A stretch of 64,000 nucleotides of DNA. Source: Alopecurus myosuroides. Its lineage: Eukaryota; Streptophyta; Magnoliopsida; Poales; Poaceae. The position numbers were made by a program, and so were the translations under genes. The notes under the pieces were generated by a model. It had not been told where the DNA came from. It saw only the letters and a list, made by a program, of their open reading frames with translations, and ran no database searches. Every line of letters begins with the position of its first letter. The first letter of the stretch is position 1. Shown piece after piece: positions 1 to 10,561 of the stretch. The stretch is from NCBI GenBank assembly GCA_028641055.1, contig CM054058.1:85075927-85139926 (forward strand), given 5' to 3'.

Positions 1-480
1 GATTCTCTCTAGCGGGTTCCAAGACTACTTAGAGCCCGAAACTCCCGGATTTGACGGAACTAGGGGAATCTTGCCAAGAGATGGACCCTAACATTCTATT
101 GGGTGTTCCTTGGGCCTAAACTAACACAAACAAACAATTGGTACTACTTTGCTACCCCCTTTCGTCTCACGTAGAGGGTCAGAATGGCAGTTCCGCCTTT
201 TTCCCCAGCGGGGCTAGCTATGCATGGTTTTTCCGGAGGGGGGCTCCGGATCGTATGAATGCCACCAAATCCCATGGTATGACATACCATGTGTGTTAGA
301 GTGTGTCATGTGTGTTAGGGCTCCACCGGCGTCAGATTCTCTCTAGCGGGTTCCAGGACTACTTAGAGCCCGACTTCTTTCTCTCTATGTTTCTCTCTCG
401 AATTTACATGCCCTATTGGCTCGAAACTCCCGGAACGGAGAAACGGGAGGGAATCTTGTGAAGAGTTGGGTCATACCATT
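1..480. repeat. Imperfect direct duplication, period about 334 bp
   Basis: The block starting GATTCTCTCTAGCGGGTTCC at position 1 returns at 335 (AGGTTCC/AAGACT differences only), followed in both copies by ACTTAGAGCCCG, GAAACTCCCGGA and GGGAATCTTG. The second copy carries about 45 extra bases (382-427) rich in TTTCTCTC. No coding potential or transposon terminus was recognised. Confidence 0.7.
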
Positions 481-739
481 GTCTTGGGACTTTCTAGTGT
501 TCATCGTAACACATCCAAGCAAGTAGATAATCCTTTATAAAAAAAGGCACGATATCACTAAATAATCAACACAATCCAGATAAGCTTGGTTTTCAAAAAA
601 TTGAATCTGCATTTTGTCTTTCAAAAAAAATCGGGGAAATTGTTTTTATTTTGTCAGATCAAACGGATGGAGTATTTTGTGGTTAAGTTATTATTATTCT
701 GTATTAATTGTCTTTCTTTCCATTTCAAATTATTTTTCT
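481..739. other. AT-rich spacer, nothing recognised
   Basis: A-tracts and T-rich sequence with short open frames only. It lies just upstream of the GC-rich promoter-like segment, so it may be distal promoter, but no motif supports this. Confidence 0.4.
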
Positions 740-860
740 TCTCTTTTGTGAAATGTTTTGGGCAACTGGCGCCAGGCCGGCCCTTTATTGCGCGGGAGAC
801 GCAGCGTCAACCCCTTCGGGAAGGCGCGCCCTTTAATTGCGCTCACCTCCCCCTCTCTCT
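740..860 (+). promoter_or_regulatory. Putative GC-rich core promoter with duplicated 20-bp motif
   Basis: After AT-rich DNA, composition turns abruptly GC-rich. Two near-identical motifs lie 48 bp apart: GGCCGGCCCTTTATTGCGCG (775-794) and GGCGCGCCCTTTAATTGCGC (823-842). A CT-rich leader follows, a common arrangement at TATA-less plant promoters. Promoter activity is inferred. Confidence 0.4.
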
Positions 861-1089
861 CTTCTAGTCATATCACTCGCTCTATCTCTCTCACCTCCTT
901 CCTGATCTACCCCTCTCTCTGTCAGCGGGTTTTCTTCCGCCGGGACATCGACAACACCGCGGGGACCATCCTCGGCGGGAAACAAAGGCCATGCCTCCTC
1001 TTCCTCCCTTAGCAGGCAGGATCTTCATCCGCTTTTTTTAGATCACCGCGTGCGTCATCCCGTCCTCTTCGAGGGCTTTGGTAATAGCG
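845..1089 (+). other. Putative CT-rich 5' leader exon
   Basis: CT-rich tracts (CCCTCTCTCTCTTC at ~850; repeated near 900-925) lead to AATAGCG|GTAAGATG, a good splice donor with GT at 1090-1091. It would be a non-coding first exon joined to the ATG that follows the acceptor at 2880. Only sequence signals support it; there is no transcript evidence. Confidence 0.4.
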
Positions 1090-1594
1090 GTAAGATGATA
1101 TCTAACCCTCTTATCCCTTGTATGTATCGTAGATCTGTAGATTGAGCTCAATTTTTCTGCGTAGCACGACATGCATGGTAGAGCTACATGTTTTTACTGT
1201 TCATTCTGTGTCTCTGATTCGTATTTTCTCCCGTAGACGTGGTTTTTTTCTATGGCTTAAGTTTGGGATATCCGGCACTCTTAGTTCATCTATTTCCACC
1301 ATGATTTCGATAGGTTATGGTTTAATTATGTAACCAATTCGGGTGCTTCAGTTAGATTAGGCTTAGATTTGGTTTTTTTTGGGTTCACGGCTTATATTTG
1401 GTATTATTGCAAGGTTATTTCAATTTTTCCCAATTATTAACACTTTGGCTAATGATTTACCGAGGCCAGGTGCTAGTGGTGACTATACTTGTTGTACTTA
1501 GAAATTCTGAGGTCAGATTCATTTTTCCTGTGCATTTTCCATTGTTCCACTTGTTTTTCTTTTGTGTATCCTAATTTATCAACATGATGAATGT

Positions 1595-2575
1595 CCTCCT
1601 AGTTATATGCCGATGATTAAACTAGGCCATGGTAAAGGCCGAGAGAGTATCTAAAATACCTTGTAGTATATACAATTTGAGTATTTGGATTCGTATATGG
1701 TATTTTAGACACTCTCTCGGCCTTTGCTTTGCATGCCAATGATATATGAGGCTCGTATTACATTTGTTTCTATTGTTCCACTTTTCTTTGCCTTGAATGT
1801 CCTCCTAGTTATATGCCGATGATTTAAACTAGGCCACGGTAAAGGCAAAGAGAGTGTCTATAATACCTTGTAGTGTATACAATTTGAGTATTTGTATTTG
1901 TATATGCTATTATAGGCACCCGTCTGGCCTTGGTTTGCATGGTAATGATATCTGAGGCTCGTATTACATTTGTTTCCATTGTTACACTTTCTTTGCCTTG
2001 AATGTCCTCCTTGTTATATGTCGATGATTAAACTAGGCCATGTTCAAGGCAAATAGGGTGTCTAAAATACCTTGTAGTGTATACAATTTGAGTATTTGTA
2101 TTCGTATATGCTATTTTAGACACTCTCTCGGCCTTTGGTTTGCATGGCAATGATATATGAGGCTCGTATTACATTTGTTTCCATTGTTCCACTTTTTCTT
2201 TGCCTTGAATGTCCTTGTTATATGCCGATGATTTAAACTAGGCCATGGTAAAGGCAAAGAGAGTGTCTATAATACCTTGTAGTGTATACAATTTGAGTAT
2301 TTGTATTCATATATGTTATTATAGGCACTAGCCTGGCCTTTGGTTTGCATGGCAATGATATATGAGGCTCGTATTACATTTGTTTCCATTGTTCCACTTT
2401 TCTTTGCCTTGAATGTCCTCCTAGTTATATGCCAATGATTTAAACTAGGCCATGGTAAAGGGAAAGAGAGTGTCTATAATACCTTGTAGTGTATACAATT
2501 TGAGTATTTGTATTCGTACATGCTATTATAAGCACTCTTTTTTTCCTTGGTTTGCATGCCATGATAAATGCTAGG
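1595..2575. repeat. Five tandem ~205-bp repeats
   Basis: The landmark GTTATATGCCGATGATT recurs at about 1602, 1808, 2012, 2216 and 2424 (spacings about 204-207). Each unit continues through AAACTAGGCCATGG, a purine arm, TTGTAGT(G/A)TATACAATTTGAG, a pyrimidine arm and TTTGCATGGCAATGATA. Copies differ by scattered substitutions, so the array is not recent. Confidence 0.9.
1634..1725. repeat. 27-bp inverted repeat forming a hairpin (first tandem unit)
   Basis: Arm 1634-1660 (AAAGGCCGAGAGAGTATC...) is complementary to arm 1699-1725 (...GACACTCTCTCGGCCTTT) with one mismatch and a 38-nt loop. The other four units keep the arms with more mismatches. This resembles a MITE fold or a small-RNA precursor. 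Confidence 0.8.
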
Positions 2576-3773
2576 AGATCATATTCAATATGTGGCAGTG
2601 ATACCAGGACACGCCTTGCATTACTTCCTGGTATTGAGTTCTTTCTTCTAGCAAGTGTTGACAATGTGTTTATGAGGCTTGTTTTACTTTTTGTTTGCAT
2701 TGTTCCATATGTGTTTATTCTGACTGCATGTTACAATGAATTCTAGGTATGCCCTTTAGTGCATGATCACCTATGTGTTTATGAGGCTTGTTATCACTAT
2801 GCACAATTTATGAGCTGATTTGGTCAATGATGATGACTTTGACACATGTATATTTGGCTGATGCCTCACTGTCTCCACCAGATGGCCAGCAAAAGTAAGA
2901 ACCAGACACAAATAGATGTGCCATGTCTTTGCCTTTGCTGGCCCACATGGCGTAGCAAAGTTGTGTATGCTTGCTTTGTCTCTATGTTCCCTGAGGCCAA
3001 TGAGTACAGAGATGTGACTATAGATGTTGTTTTGAATGTGCATGATCCCTTTAAGTCGATGATTAAAATGTGTCACCATATCATTGCAATGAGAATTCCA
3101 TACTATCTTGTACAATGTACAAGCACATTCATTGTGCATTGCTCTTGGTAGTGTAGAACTTCTTGGATAAACATGGTTGTGCTTTTATTATGAGGCATTA
3201 CCAGTTGTTCGTAGTTTGGGCCCCAGTTTTACAAAATGTCTTCATGAAAGAATTGTTCCTTTTTAGAACCAATCTGCTTATATGCACATTTTGTAATTTA
3301 TGCTTGTTTTTTGCTTGATTAACAAGGTAGTCCATGCCCTGTATGCAAAAATAATTTCCAAATGTTGATCCTTCTGCATCCAAGTTCGTGTTGCTGTACA
3401 AGAGTGTCACCTCAAGTCAGTGGTAAGAAAACAATTCTTCTTCTTACACTTGTATTATGTATTGTGTTTTTATTACAATATCTAATTTCCATGTTTCGTT
3501 TTATTTATGATGCACATGTTGTACCGTGCACTGCTCGGATAGCATTCAACAAGTTAGTAGGCGAGCGTGTGTAGGTTAGTTCCCATGGTAGGAAGTACAC
3601 CTTTCGTGTGTCAAAGAACAGAGCAAGACCCGTTTGCACGGGATAAAATGGGACTGGTTCATCGAGGAAAAGAACATCTCCGTGAGAGACATACTAGTGT
3701 TTTCCATGATACCAAGGCCCACTATCTACGATTGCTATTATTGGTGACGCCCAAGATGACTCACTTTGCATTT

Positions 3774-3836
3774 CAAGCGAAGATGACTCAGTTTCAAGCG
3801 AAGATGACTCAGTTTCAAGTGAAGATGACTCAGTTT
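3774..3836 (+). repeat. Three 21-bp repeats encoding acidic SSEDDSV units
   Basis: The unit TCAAGCGAAGATGACTCAGT occurs three times (3774, 3795, 3816) with one C/T change. In the B3-like frame it encodes repeated SSEDDSV, part of an acidic linker. Confidence 0.9.
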
Positions 3837-3856
3837 GCAGCGTAGATGGCAGTTCT

Positions 3857-4000
3857 GATGATGAGATGCATGATGAGGATTCTAGCAATTCTGATGATGA
3901 GATGCATGATGAGGATTCTAGCAATTCTGATGATGAGGTCCATGATGAGGATTCTGACAATTCTGCTGATGAGAGGCATGATGATGCCAACATCGTATAT
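3857..4000 (+). repeat. 36-bp tandem repeats encoding acidic DDEMHDEDSSNS units
   Basis: Units start at 3857, 3893, 3929 and 3965 (period 36). The first three are nearly identical; the fourth is diverged. In frame with the 21-bp repeats they encode DDEMHDEDSSNS-like blocks. The multiples of three keep the linker frame open. Confidence 0.9.
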
Positions 4001-4153
4001 GCCGAAAGAGCCAATCTCGACAATCACGAGAAGAAACCGCTTGGCCCGGCTTCTACCCCTGGACCCTATGTTGGGCTTCCTTTTGTGACTCGTTTCACCA
4101 TCACAAACTTGCATCACTATACTATGTTATGTATCTATAAAGACCCCTCCTCT

Positions 4154-4611
4154 TGATGGGGGGGATAGTAACCCGGTAGGGCCAACTCCAAGGTGAACCC
4201 GCCCCAAAGGATGCTGCCCAGGATCCGGTCTAAGAATAAAGAGATTTCTGGAAGGCCCCAAAGTGTGTAGGCCTCGCAACCCGATTGTGGGTTGCGGTAA
4301 GGAAATCTAGGGTTTGTAAGTAAAGTTCGAATAGGACTCAAGATGTGCTTGAAGGGCAAAGTTAGGGGTGTACGGGTGCTTTATAAACCGGCCCCTAGGT
4401 TTAGTTTGCAAGAGAGATTCAAGTCATAGTGTAACACCTGTTATCGAGTATCCAGCATAATTCATATTGAGATCCGGCGAGTTATTTTCCGGTTCTTAGA
4501 TTGCTTTCCGTCATGTCTTCCTTCGAGCTAAACCCTCTCCCGAATACCTGTGTCGACTTGCCCCAGAGATCAGTTACCCCCGGTAACATCTGCCGTGATT
4601 ATCCCACGACA
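4154..4611 (+). repeat. LTR of Gypsy element A
   Basis: The segment runs from TGATGGGGGG (4154) to CCCACGACA (4611), directly followed by a TTGGCGCC-type primer-binding site, so this is a 5' LTR on the plus strand, about 458 bp. The right edge is secure. The left edge is inferred from the TG dinucleotide and the break in the B3-like frame. The partner LTR is not in the window. Confidence 0.65.
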
Positions 4612-4631
4612 GTTGGCGCCCACCGTGGGGC
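4612..4631 (+). promoter_or_regulatory. Primer-binding site of Gypsy element A
   Basis: GTTGGCGCCCACCGTGGGGC abuts the LTR end. This TGGCGCC-type site is typical of plant Tat/Athila-group Gypsy elements and would bind the 3' end of a host tRNA to prime minus-strand synthesis. Confidence 0.85.
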
Positions 4632-5828
4632 CTGCGTCCAAAGGTGTTTACATCACGGGAGAAGCTCGGAAGAACATGAAGAACTTTGTCGTCGGCGAGA
4701 TCTACTCCAATGACGAAGGAGAAAAGATAGTGGACAATTCCGGGTGGGGAGTTGGAACCGGATCACCTCGAATCCGGATCCACGGTGTTCGATTGGCCAA
4801 ATCAGTATCTTCATCGGTATGGTACGTACGCTCAATTTAAAAGGACAATATCATGTGCATGTTACAGGGACTTCCAACAGGGACAAAAAGGCATTAAAAC
4901 AGACAGTGGATTCAGTTTCCTCGGCCACTCCGGGATACTTGAGATGGGCAGAGCAAGAGGTAACGTGGAGCAGGAGGGATCATCCGGAAGGAATAGAGCG
5001 CCCCCGAACCCTGGCATTAGTAGTCTCGCCACAGGTCAATGGTTACGAATTGAGAAAGGGTATTGATGGACGGAGGGAGCAGCATCAACAATCCTATATT
5101 GGGAAACCTTCTTGCGCATGAACTCAAAGAAACTCGCTACAGAAAAGTTCGACGGTTTTTCATGGAATTCGTGCCGGGTCATTCGGCGCGCCCCGAAGGA
5201 AAAAATTACATTGGAAGTAGCCTTCGGAGAGTCGGTAGATAACTATCGGGTGGAATGGCTCACGTTTGAGGTGGTCAGGTTGCACAGTCCTTACCACGCA
5301 TTGTTCGGAAGGCCGGCTTATGCTAAGTTCATGGCTAGGCCGTGCTATGTATATTTGCAGTTAAAGATTCCAGGCCCCAAGCAGACCATCACTATCCATG
5401 AAACCGGGATATAGCAGCAGAGTGCGATGAGGGAGATTCGGTAATGGCTGAGCAAGCCTGCAGAAAGGAAGAACTTAATATTACCGGTCTCAGGTGGATC
5501 CGGATGATGGCACAGCATTGAGAAGACAGATTCTGAGGACGAAAGAGTAAAATTTAAGGCGGCTCAAGACACCAAGAAAATAGATTTTGTGGAAGGAGAC
5601 CCCACCAAGCAGTTCACTATAGGGTCAATTTGGAAAGCGCGCAAGAAAAGGCTCTAGTGGAGTTCATACGCTCAAATGCGGACGTATTTGCCTGGACACC
5701 CAGCGACATGCCGGGTATCCCCACCGAGTTGGCAGAGCACAGTCTGCATGTGGATCCCAGGGCCAGGCCTGTGAAGCAAGGTTTGAGAAAAATGAACGAG
5801 GAAAGGAGAAGAGCTATAGGTGAGGAAA
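4632..5828 (+). pseudogene. Gypsy A gag/pol remnant (gag mostly deleted; protease; RT start)
   Basis: A gag-like start reads through the primer-binding site (RQLAPTVGP...) to about 4840. The sequence then passes almost directly into the protease region: TWSRRDHPEGIERP (about 4965-5010) corresponds to the conserved pre-protease ITFS..DHP block of Tat elements. After a frame change, 5112-5414 encodes the protease end (FGRPAYAKFMARP). From 5630, ADVFAWTPSDMPGIP and HSLHVDPRARPVKQ mark the beginning of reverse transcriptase. The main gag domain and zinc knuckle are missing and there are stops and frameshifts, so it is non-functional. Sequence is lost at the N gap; RNase H and integrase are not visible. 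Confidence 0.8.
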
Positions 5829-5928
5829 NNNNNNNNNNNNNNNNNNNNNNNNNNNNNNNNNNNNNNNNNNNNNNNNNNNNNNNNNNNNNNNNNNNNNNNN
5901 NNNNNNNNNNNNNNNNNNNNNNNNNNNN
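5829..5928. other. Assembly gap (100 N)
   Basis: Exactly 100 N, a conventional placeholder for a gap of unknown size. Element A (plus strand) enters from the left and element B (minus strand) from the right. Confidence 0.98.
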
Positions 5929-7301
5929 AAGTTTTTCCCCGTTGGAGTACAAATCGTTGTTGAGGATGGCGAACGCTGCTTCCGCGTTTTCTGCTGCGGT
6001 TTTGTATATTGGTTCGCCCTGGCATCTTTGCCGTTTACCTGCTTTTGCCAAGATGGGTTATGGAACCTTTCTTTTGGCGGCAGTTCTTCCGGTCTTACGA
6101 TTCCGGGTAACCTAGTAGGTTTTAACGCAGATCTATTCTTTCTCTCGTACTCCTCTATTTCTTCCTTCATGATTTTGATATCATGCTGGGTTTGTTGGAG
6201 ATGTTGCCGAGATATGTGTAGATGTTGCTGTTGCCTTTGGAAGGCTTGTCTCCTGGCTTCCAGCATCTCAGGGGGTTCATCTGGTCCCACTGGTGTTTGC
6301 AACAGCTCTTGTTCTTCCTGTCCCGTCATTGGCGGAGCAGGGATTTCTTTGGATTTCTTCTCCGCATGCTTCGTTCTGCTAGCATCTCCTACTTCCAGGT
6401 TTTCATCAGCGAGATCAGCTGATTTTTTCTTCCGGATTTTGTATTGGAGTTTCTTAGCCGCACGGTGCTTTTTCTTGGAAGAGGGAGGTTTTTTGACAGG
6501 TTCATCTTCTGTCATCTCCTTGACATTGGGGAATACCGGAGAAGTTTCTCCGTCTTCTCTCTCTTCGTCTGGCGGAGGAGTTTTGGGGCTTTCCTGGCTG
6601 CCGGCATCCGTGACTTCAGCCGGTTTTGCCATTAGCACTTCGTGGAATCCCTCTTGAAGAGATTTTACCTTTCTTTCGAAGGCATCCTCATCTTCATCTT
6701 CGGAGTCGAATTTATCCGATCCGGTGTCCGACTCTAATCTCGCCTCAATGGCGGCTAGTACAGACTCGGCTTCCGAGTTCATCGTCATGCTGACGGATGT
6801 CGGGTCTTCCGCCTGGATGACGGGTATCGGATCTTCCGTCTCTGTGACGGGTGTATTGTTGTCTGCCTCTTGCATGGGATTTCCGTCATCCGTGTTTTCG
6901 GCGACTTCAGATTGCACCATGCCGATAAAGTGTGTATCACTTCTTTGTCGGTGATTCGAGCAAAATCCGGTATCGTAGTCGTCTTCGACTGGGTATAGGG
7001 CGGGTGGGAAATACTTGCTTCCACCGCAAAACCCCATTGCTTCTGCGGTTAGTCCGATAAAGGTGTTAGCAGATCCAATCGGTAACACGCAGGCACTTAC
7101 CAGGTGGTTTTGCGCCGGTATGTAGGATCCGTTGTCGAGGAAGCGTCCGACGTCGTCGTCGAACTCCAGGCTTCCGACAGTGATTGATCTTCCAATTCCG
7201 CCAAGTATCCCAGATCGGAACTTCACGCCTGACGTCGTTTGCCCCACGGTGGGCGCCAACTGTCGAGACATCGTAGTAGTTTTCATAGACGGGGGTGCCA
7301 T
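5929..7301 (-). CDS. Gag-like ORF of Gypsy element B (truncated at gap)
   Basis: One open frame runs from the LTR end through the primer-binding site (MSRQLAPTVG) to the gap, about 457 codons. ATGs at 7301 and 7271 are both possible starts and both lie in the LTR edge. The N-terminal third is unrecognised. The middle is highly acidic (DSEDEDEDAFER) followed by Lys/Arg-rich KKKHRAAKK and KIRKKK blocks. The C-terminal part has a Gln-rich heptad-like stretch (about residues 370-420; ARRQAFQRQQQHL, KIMKEEIEEYERK) suggesting a coiled coil, as in the N-terminal gag of Tat-lineage elements. No capsid core or zinc knuckle is seen before the gap. It is intact as far as visible. Confidence 0.6.
7241..7260 (-). 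promoter_or_regulatory. Primer-binding site of Gypsy element B
   Basis: On the minus strand GTTGGCGCCCACCGTGGGGC lies directly after the LTR end. It is identical over its length to the site in element A although the two LTRs are unrelated. Confidence 0.9.
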
Positions 7302-7814
7302 GAGACTACGGTAGAGACGTGGGGTAACGGGATCGCGTGGTGGACAGTGAACACAGGATTTACCCAGGTTCGGTACGTCGCGACAGTACGACGTGCCTAC
7401 TCCTGCACTTCTCACTAATCAGGACTAAAGCCTGTAAACAGGGTTACAATGTGAGGTTTAGATCTAAGCTACTCGACGAGGATGGACTTCTCGGCGAGTT
7501 GGCGTAGAGCTTCTCTGTTATTCGTTCCTTATCTAATCTATCTCCCGTCCGGCTTTATATAATAGCCGGATTAGGGCTTACAGAATAGGAAACCTAGAAG
7601 ACTACGATAACTTATAACTTGGAAAGCAAGGAATCCGTCTTCTCCTCCAAGCCAGATCACATGGGTCGTGATCCGGGTTCTTCTAGAATCCGGCTTCTGG
7701 GCGTCGGATTACTGGGCCGCCCAATGGACCTAAGCCCATTACCACTTAGGCCACCCTGGTAATCCGGCACTCTGTCTACCATCTAGTATACCCCTATTTG
7801 GTATATATCCGACA
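7261..7814 (-). repeat. 5' LTR of Gypsy element B
   Basis: On the minus strand it starts TGTCGGATATATACC (7814) and ends TGTCTCGACA (7261), 554 bp with TG...CA ends and a 5-bp terminal inverted repeat TGTCG/CGACA. It contains ACCCAGGTTCGG (about 7361-7372 on the plus strand), a segment I associate with Triticeae Gypsy LTRs. A TATA-like TATATAA lies near 7556. Confidence 0.85.
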
Positions 7815-8146
7815 ATGTAGGTAGAGTCCATTCTTGGACTTAGCATTTACAAGCCATAGATTAGGGCTGACATCAGCCGTAGTGGATTAGTTCTGAGCTA
7901 GTGTTCTTCTCCGGCTTGGAGCTTCGAATTGCTTCTTCTGATGTTTCATTTGCATGAGATCTACTTGATTCATCAAGGAGATTCTCAAGATTTTGTAATG
8001 AAGTTTGTATCCTATAGCTTTGCTTGGACCCACTGTGTTTCTGTTGTACCACTCTGAGAGATGTAATATTCACGGATAAGTCCTTCTGTGAGTATTATGT
8101 CACCGACTTGCGCACTACACATGCAGTGGTGTGCTGGGTCACCACA
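7815..8146 (-). mobile_element. Partial LTR-like fragment (C) split by element B
   Basis: On the minus strand this starts TGTGGTGACCCAGCACACCA (8146), breaking into the Athila RT right after its last recognisable codons. It runs to 7815, where the B LTR begins. The TG start and abrupt junctions suggest the 5' end of another LTR element, inserted into the Athila and later interrupted by B. No coding content. Family not identified with certainty. Confidence 0.55.
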
Positions 8147-9060
8147 TCTTTTCCTAATCATCACTATGAACTGGAATTTGAGAGAAGCCTGAATACCCAT
8201 CTAAATAACAAAAGTGCGAATGTTTAGATAATCTCTCTAGCATTTGATCAATAAAGGGTAATGGATAATGGTCCTTACGAGTTGCTCTATTTAATTTTGT
8301 ATAATCAATGCACATTCTATAACCAACAACAGTACGTTGAGCAACAAGTTCATCATCTTTATTAGGAACCACAGTAATTCCACCTTTCTTAGGAACACAA
8401 TGAACAGGACTAACCCATTTACTATAAGCTATAGAATAAATAATACCAGCCTCTGTGAGTCGAATTACCTCCTTTCTGACCACTTCCTTCATTTTTGGAT
8501 GTAGACGGCGTTGGAAATCAACACCAGGTTTAGCATCTTCTTCCAAATTAATTTTATGCATACATAGAGCTGGACTTATTCCCTTAAGATCATCAAGAGA
8601 ATAACCAATAGCCTTACGGTGGGTTTTAAGCACATCAAGTAATTTCTCTTCTTCCTCAGCTGAAAGGTTAGCACTAATAATAACATGATATATATTTTTC
8701 TTATCCAAGTATGCATATTTCAGATTTTCAGGCAAAGGCTTTAATTCAAAACTAGGATCTCCTTTAGGAGGTGGGAGTACTCCTAGATTATCAGGTGGGA
8801 TATGCAATTGTAATTGTGGAGGTTGCTGCCATAATATTTGTTCTAAAGCTTCTTTTTCTGCATCATTAAATGGCTCTTCCTGATTAAGCATATAACGTTC
8901 CACCACGTCTGATGAAGCTACAGCTATATGAGAAAGAGATTCAATTATATCTTTAGATTTTGGTTCTTTCTTAGCAGGTTTATCAGCAAATTTAGAAAAA
9001 TTAAATTCAAGTTTCTCTCCAGCACATTCAATAAACACCCTTTCTCTAGGCAAATCAATT
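8147..9060 (-). pseudogene. Athila-type Gypsy pol: reverse transcriptase N-terminal half
   Basis: The frame 9053-8154 encodes the linker and first half of Gypsy RT. Visible motifs are IGYSLDDLKGISP, RRLHPKMKEVVRKEV, SKWVSPVHCVPKKGG, RMCIDYTKLNRATRKDHYPLPF and CYLDGYSGFSQIPVH. The domain ends just before the YxDD catalytic region because fragment C is inserted at 8146. A one-base frame change near 9050 separates it from the protease frame. It is therefore broken twice. Family assignment to Athila rests on these motifs plus the Asp-tRNA-type primer site upstream. Confidence 0.88.
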
Positions 9061-9886
9061 CAGCACCAATAGTATGTAAGAAAGGTCTACCAAATATAAT
9101 AGGACAGAAAGAATCTTGTGGACAACCAAGCACAATAAAATCAGTAGGATCTTTTATTTTCCCTACCAATACTTCAACATCTCTAACAATTCCAAAGGGA
9201 CTAATATAATCTTTATTAGCAAGCTGAATGGTCATACCTGTTTCTTCCATGGTGATAGGATCAATATCAGGCTTAATTTCTTGATAGAGAGAATATGGAA
9301 TGACACTAATGCTTGCTCCAATATCACATAAACCATGATAACAAGAAGTCCCAATAGAGCATGATATAATTGGCTTACCAACTTTGGATGAATTCCCTTT
9401 AATAACTTTGGTAGCATCTTCACATAAGTAAACATCAACATGATCTTCTTCATTTAATTGCTTAATAATAGAGACTTGGTTCTTGACTTCCACCTGTTCT
9501 TTAGGTTGAGAACATCTCTTTCTACTTTTGTCAGCAACAACAATAAGCAAATTCTCTTTAACTTTTTCAGGATAGGGAGGTGGTTCAACATATTCTTCTA
9601 TTACTACAGATGACACTAGTGTTTCTTTAATAAATTTAGGGACAACAATAGAAGATTTAACAGGTTCAACATAATAATCAAAGCCACTTTTAGGAATTCG
9701 AATGTGCTCAGCAAATTTCTTAGCTATTTCAATTGCAACATATGGATCAAGACCAAAATCTTTAATAACATTCTTGAACAAAATAGAACTAGAGAAACTT
9801 TCTACACATGAATATCCATAATCAAAATAAGCTTCATTACCTTTGTCTAGGTCCCAATATTCAGAGTTATTCGAAATAAATTCCAA
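8945..9886 (-). pseudogene. Athila-type Gypsy protease region
   Basis: Frame of about 313 codons. The aspartic protease active site is CDIGASISVIPYSLY (DIGAS, close to the DLGAS form usual in Athila elements). It is followed by FIVLGCPQDSFCPIIFGRPFLHTIGA, the conserved GRPFL end of the protease fold (reported here in two parts: FIVLGCPQDSFCP and IIFGRPFLHTIGA). The N-terminal half is a variable gag-protease linker. It overlaps the gag frame by ~40 bp in another frame and is separated from RT by a frameshift near 9050. Confidence 0.85.
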
Positions 9887-10527
9887 GCTTCTTTTGCAGT
9901 ATTATTTGTAAAGCTTCCACCAGATGAACCATCCAAATATTGCTTTAGCCTATCAGGTAGTCCCACATAAAAGTTTATCAATATAAGTTTATTTGTGAGA
10001 TCATGACAAGGATTCTTACGAAGGAGGTCCTTAAGCCTCCCCCAAGCTTGAGTAATACTCTCTCCAAGGTGTGGCCAAAAATTAAATATAAAGCAACGGT
10101 TCTCATAAGCCTCTTTAGGAGTAAAATATTTAAGAAAGAAAACCTTCATAAAAGTATCCCAATTATGTGTAATTTCTTCATCCAGGGACATATACCATTT
10201 TCGAGCATCACCAGTTAAGGACTGGTACAATAACTTGCATTTTACCTCCTCCTCAGAAATAGCCTTGAGCCTAATTAGCCCACATATATCCTCAATAGCC
10301 CGTATGTGATCACTTGCAGCCTTTGTTCCATCCCCTGCAAAATACTCATTCCTAACAGCTTTAACAAATTTAAGGGGAATAATATAACCATCATCATGAG
10401 GTGCTTTTTCAACAACTTTAGGTTTAATAGCATAAGCACTCTCATATAAAGCAAGTTTCAGCGAAGCATCTCTCATAAAAGCCATAACAATAACAGGATG
10501 CAACAGCAAGTAAAATTCAGCTTTCAA
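9847..10527 (-). pseudogene. Athila-type Gypsy gag (capsid domain)
   Basis: 226 codons with the retrotransposon gag capsid signature: CKLLYQSLTGDARKWYMSL, then WDTFMKVFFLKYFTP and GESITQAWGRLKDLLRKNP. The frame leaves the gag reading near 9860 (ends RITLNIGT) while the downstream frame continues NSEYWDLDKGNEAYF, so a frameshift truncates gag. The first codons (MKAEFYLLLHP) may be altered. The protein would form the particle that packages element RNA. Confidence 0.85.
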
Positions 10528-10561
10528 GTTTCCTTACCAAACTTCTTACCAATAGCGCTAC

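Larger units (their letters stand above)
1090..2880 (+). other. Putative first intron hosting a tandem repeat array
   Basis: It starts with GTAAGATG and ends CTGTCTCCACCAG directly before ATGGCC. It is T-rich, as plant introns are, and without convincing ORFs. The middle is occupied by five ~205-bp repeats (1595-2575). Intron status is inferred from the two splice signals. Confidence 0.4.
2881..4153 (+). pseudogene. Decayed B3-like (REM-type) gene fragment
   Basis: The candidate start is ATG 2881, directly after a splice acceptor. Exon-like frames follow: 2881-3150, ~3360-3421 (ends at donor GTAAGAA, 3422) and ~3582 onward. Near 3650-3700 a frame reads KWDWFIEEKNISVRDILVF, matching the W..F...N..(G)D.LVF core of plant B3 DNA-binding domains. 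Next comes an acidic Ser/Asp repeat linker, then PFVTRFTITNLHHY (about 4077-4118), which resembles the start of a second B3 domain. The frame shifts by one base near 3640. The second domain stops where a Gypsy LTR begins (~4154). REM-family B3 proteins often have several B3 domains, which fits. B3 identity is moderate; the first exon is unrecognised. Confidence 0.45.

Noticed and set aside
1595..2575. CRISPR-like regular repeats
   Set aside because: The ~205-bp units are tandem with no unique spacers, in a plant nuclear context. They are ordinary tandem repeats with hairpins.
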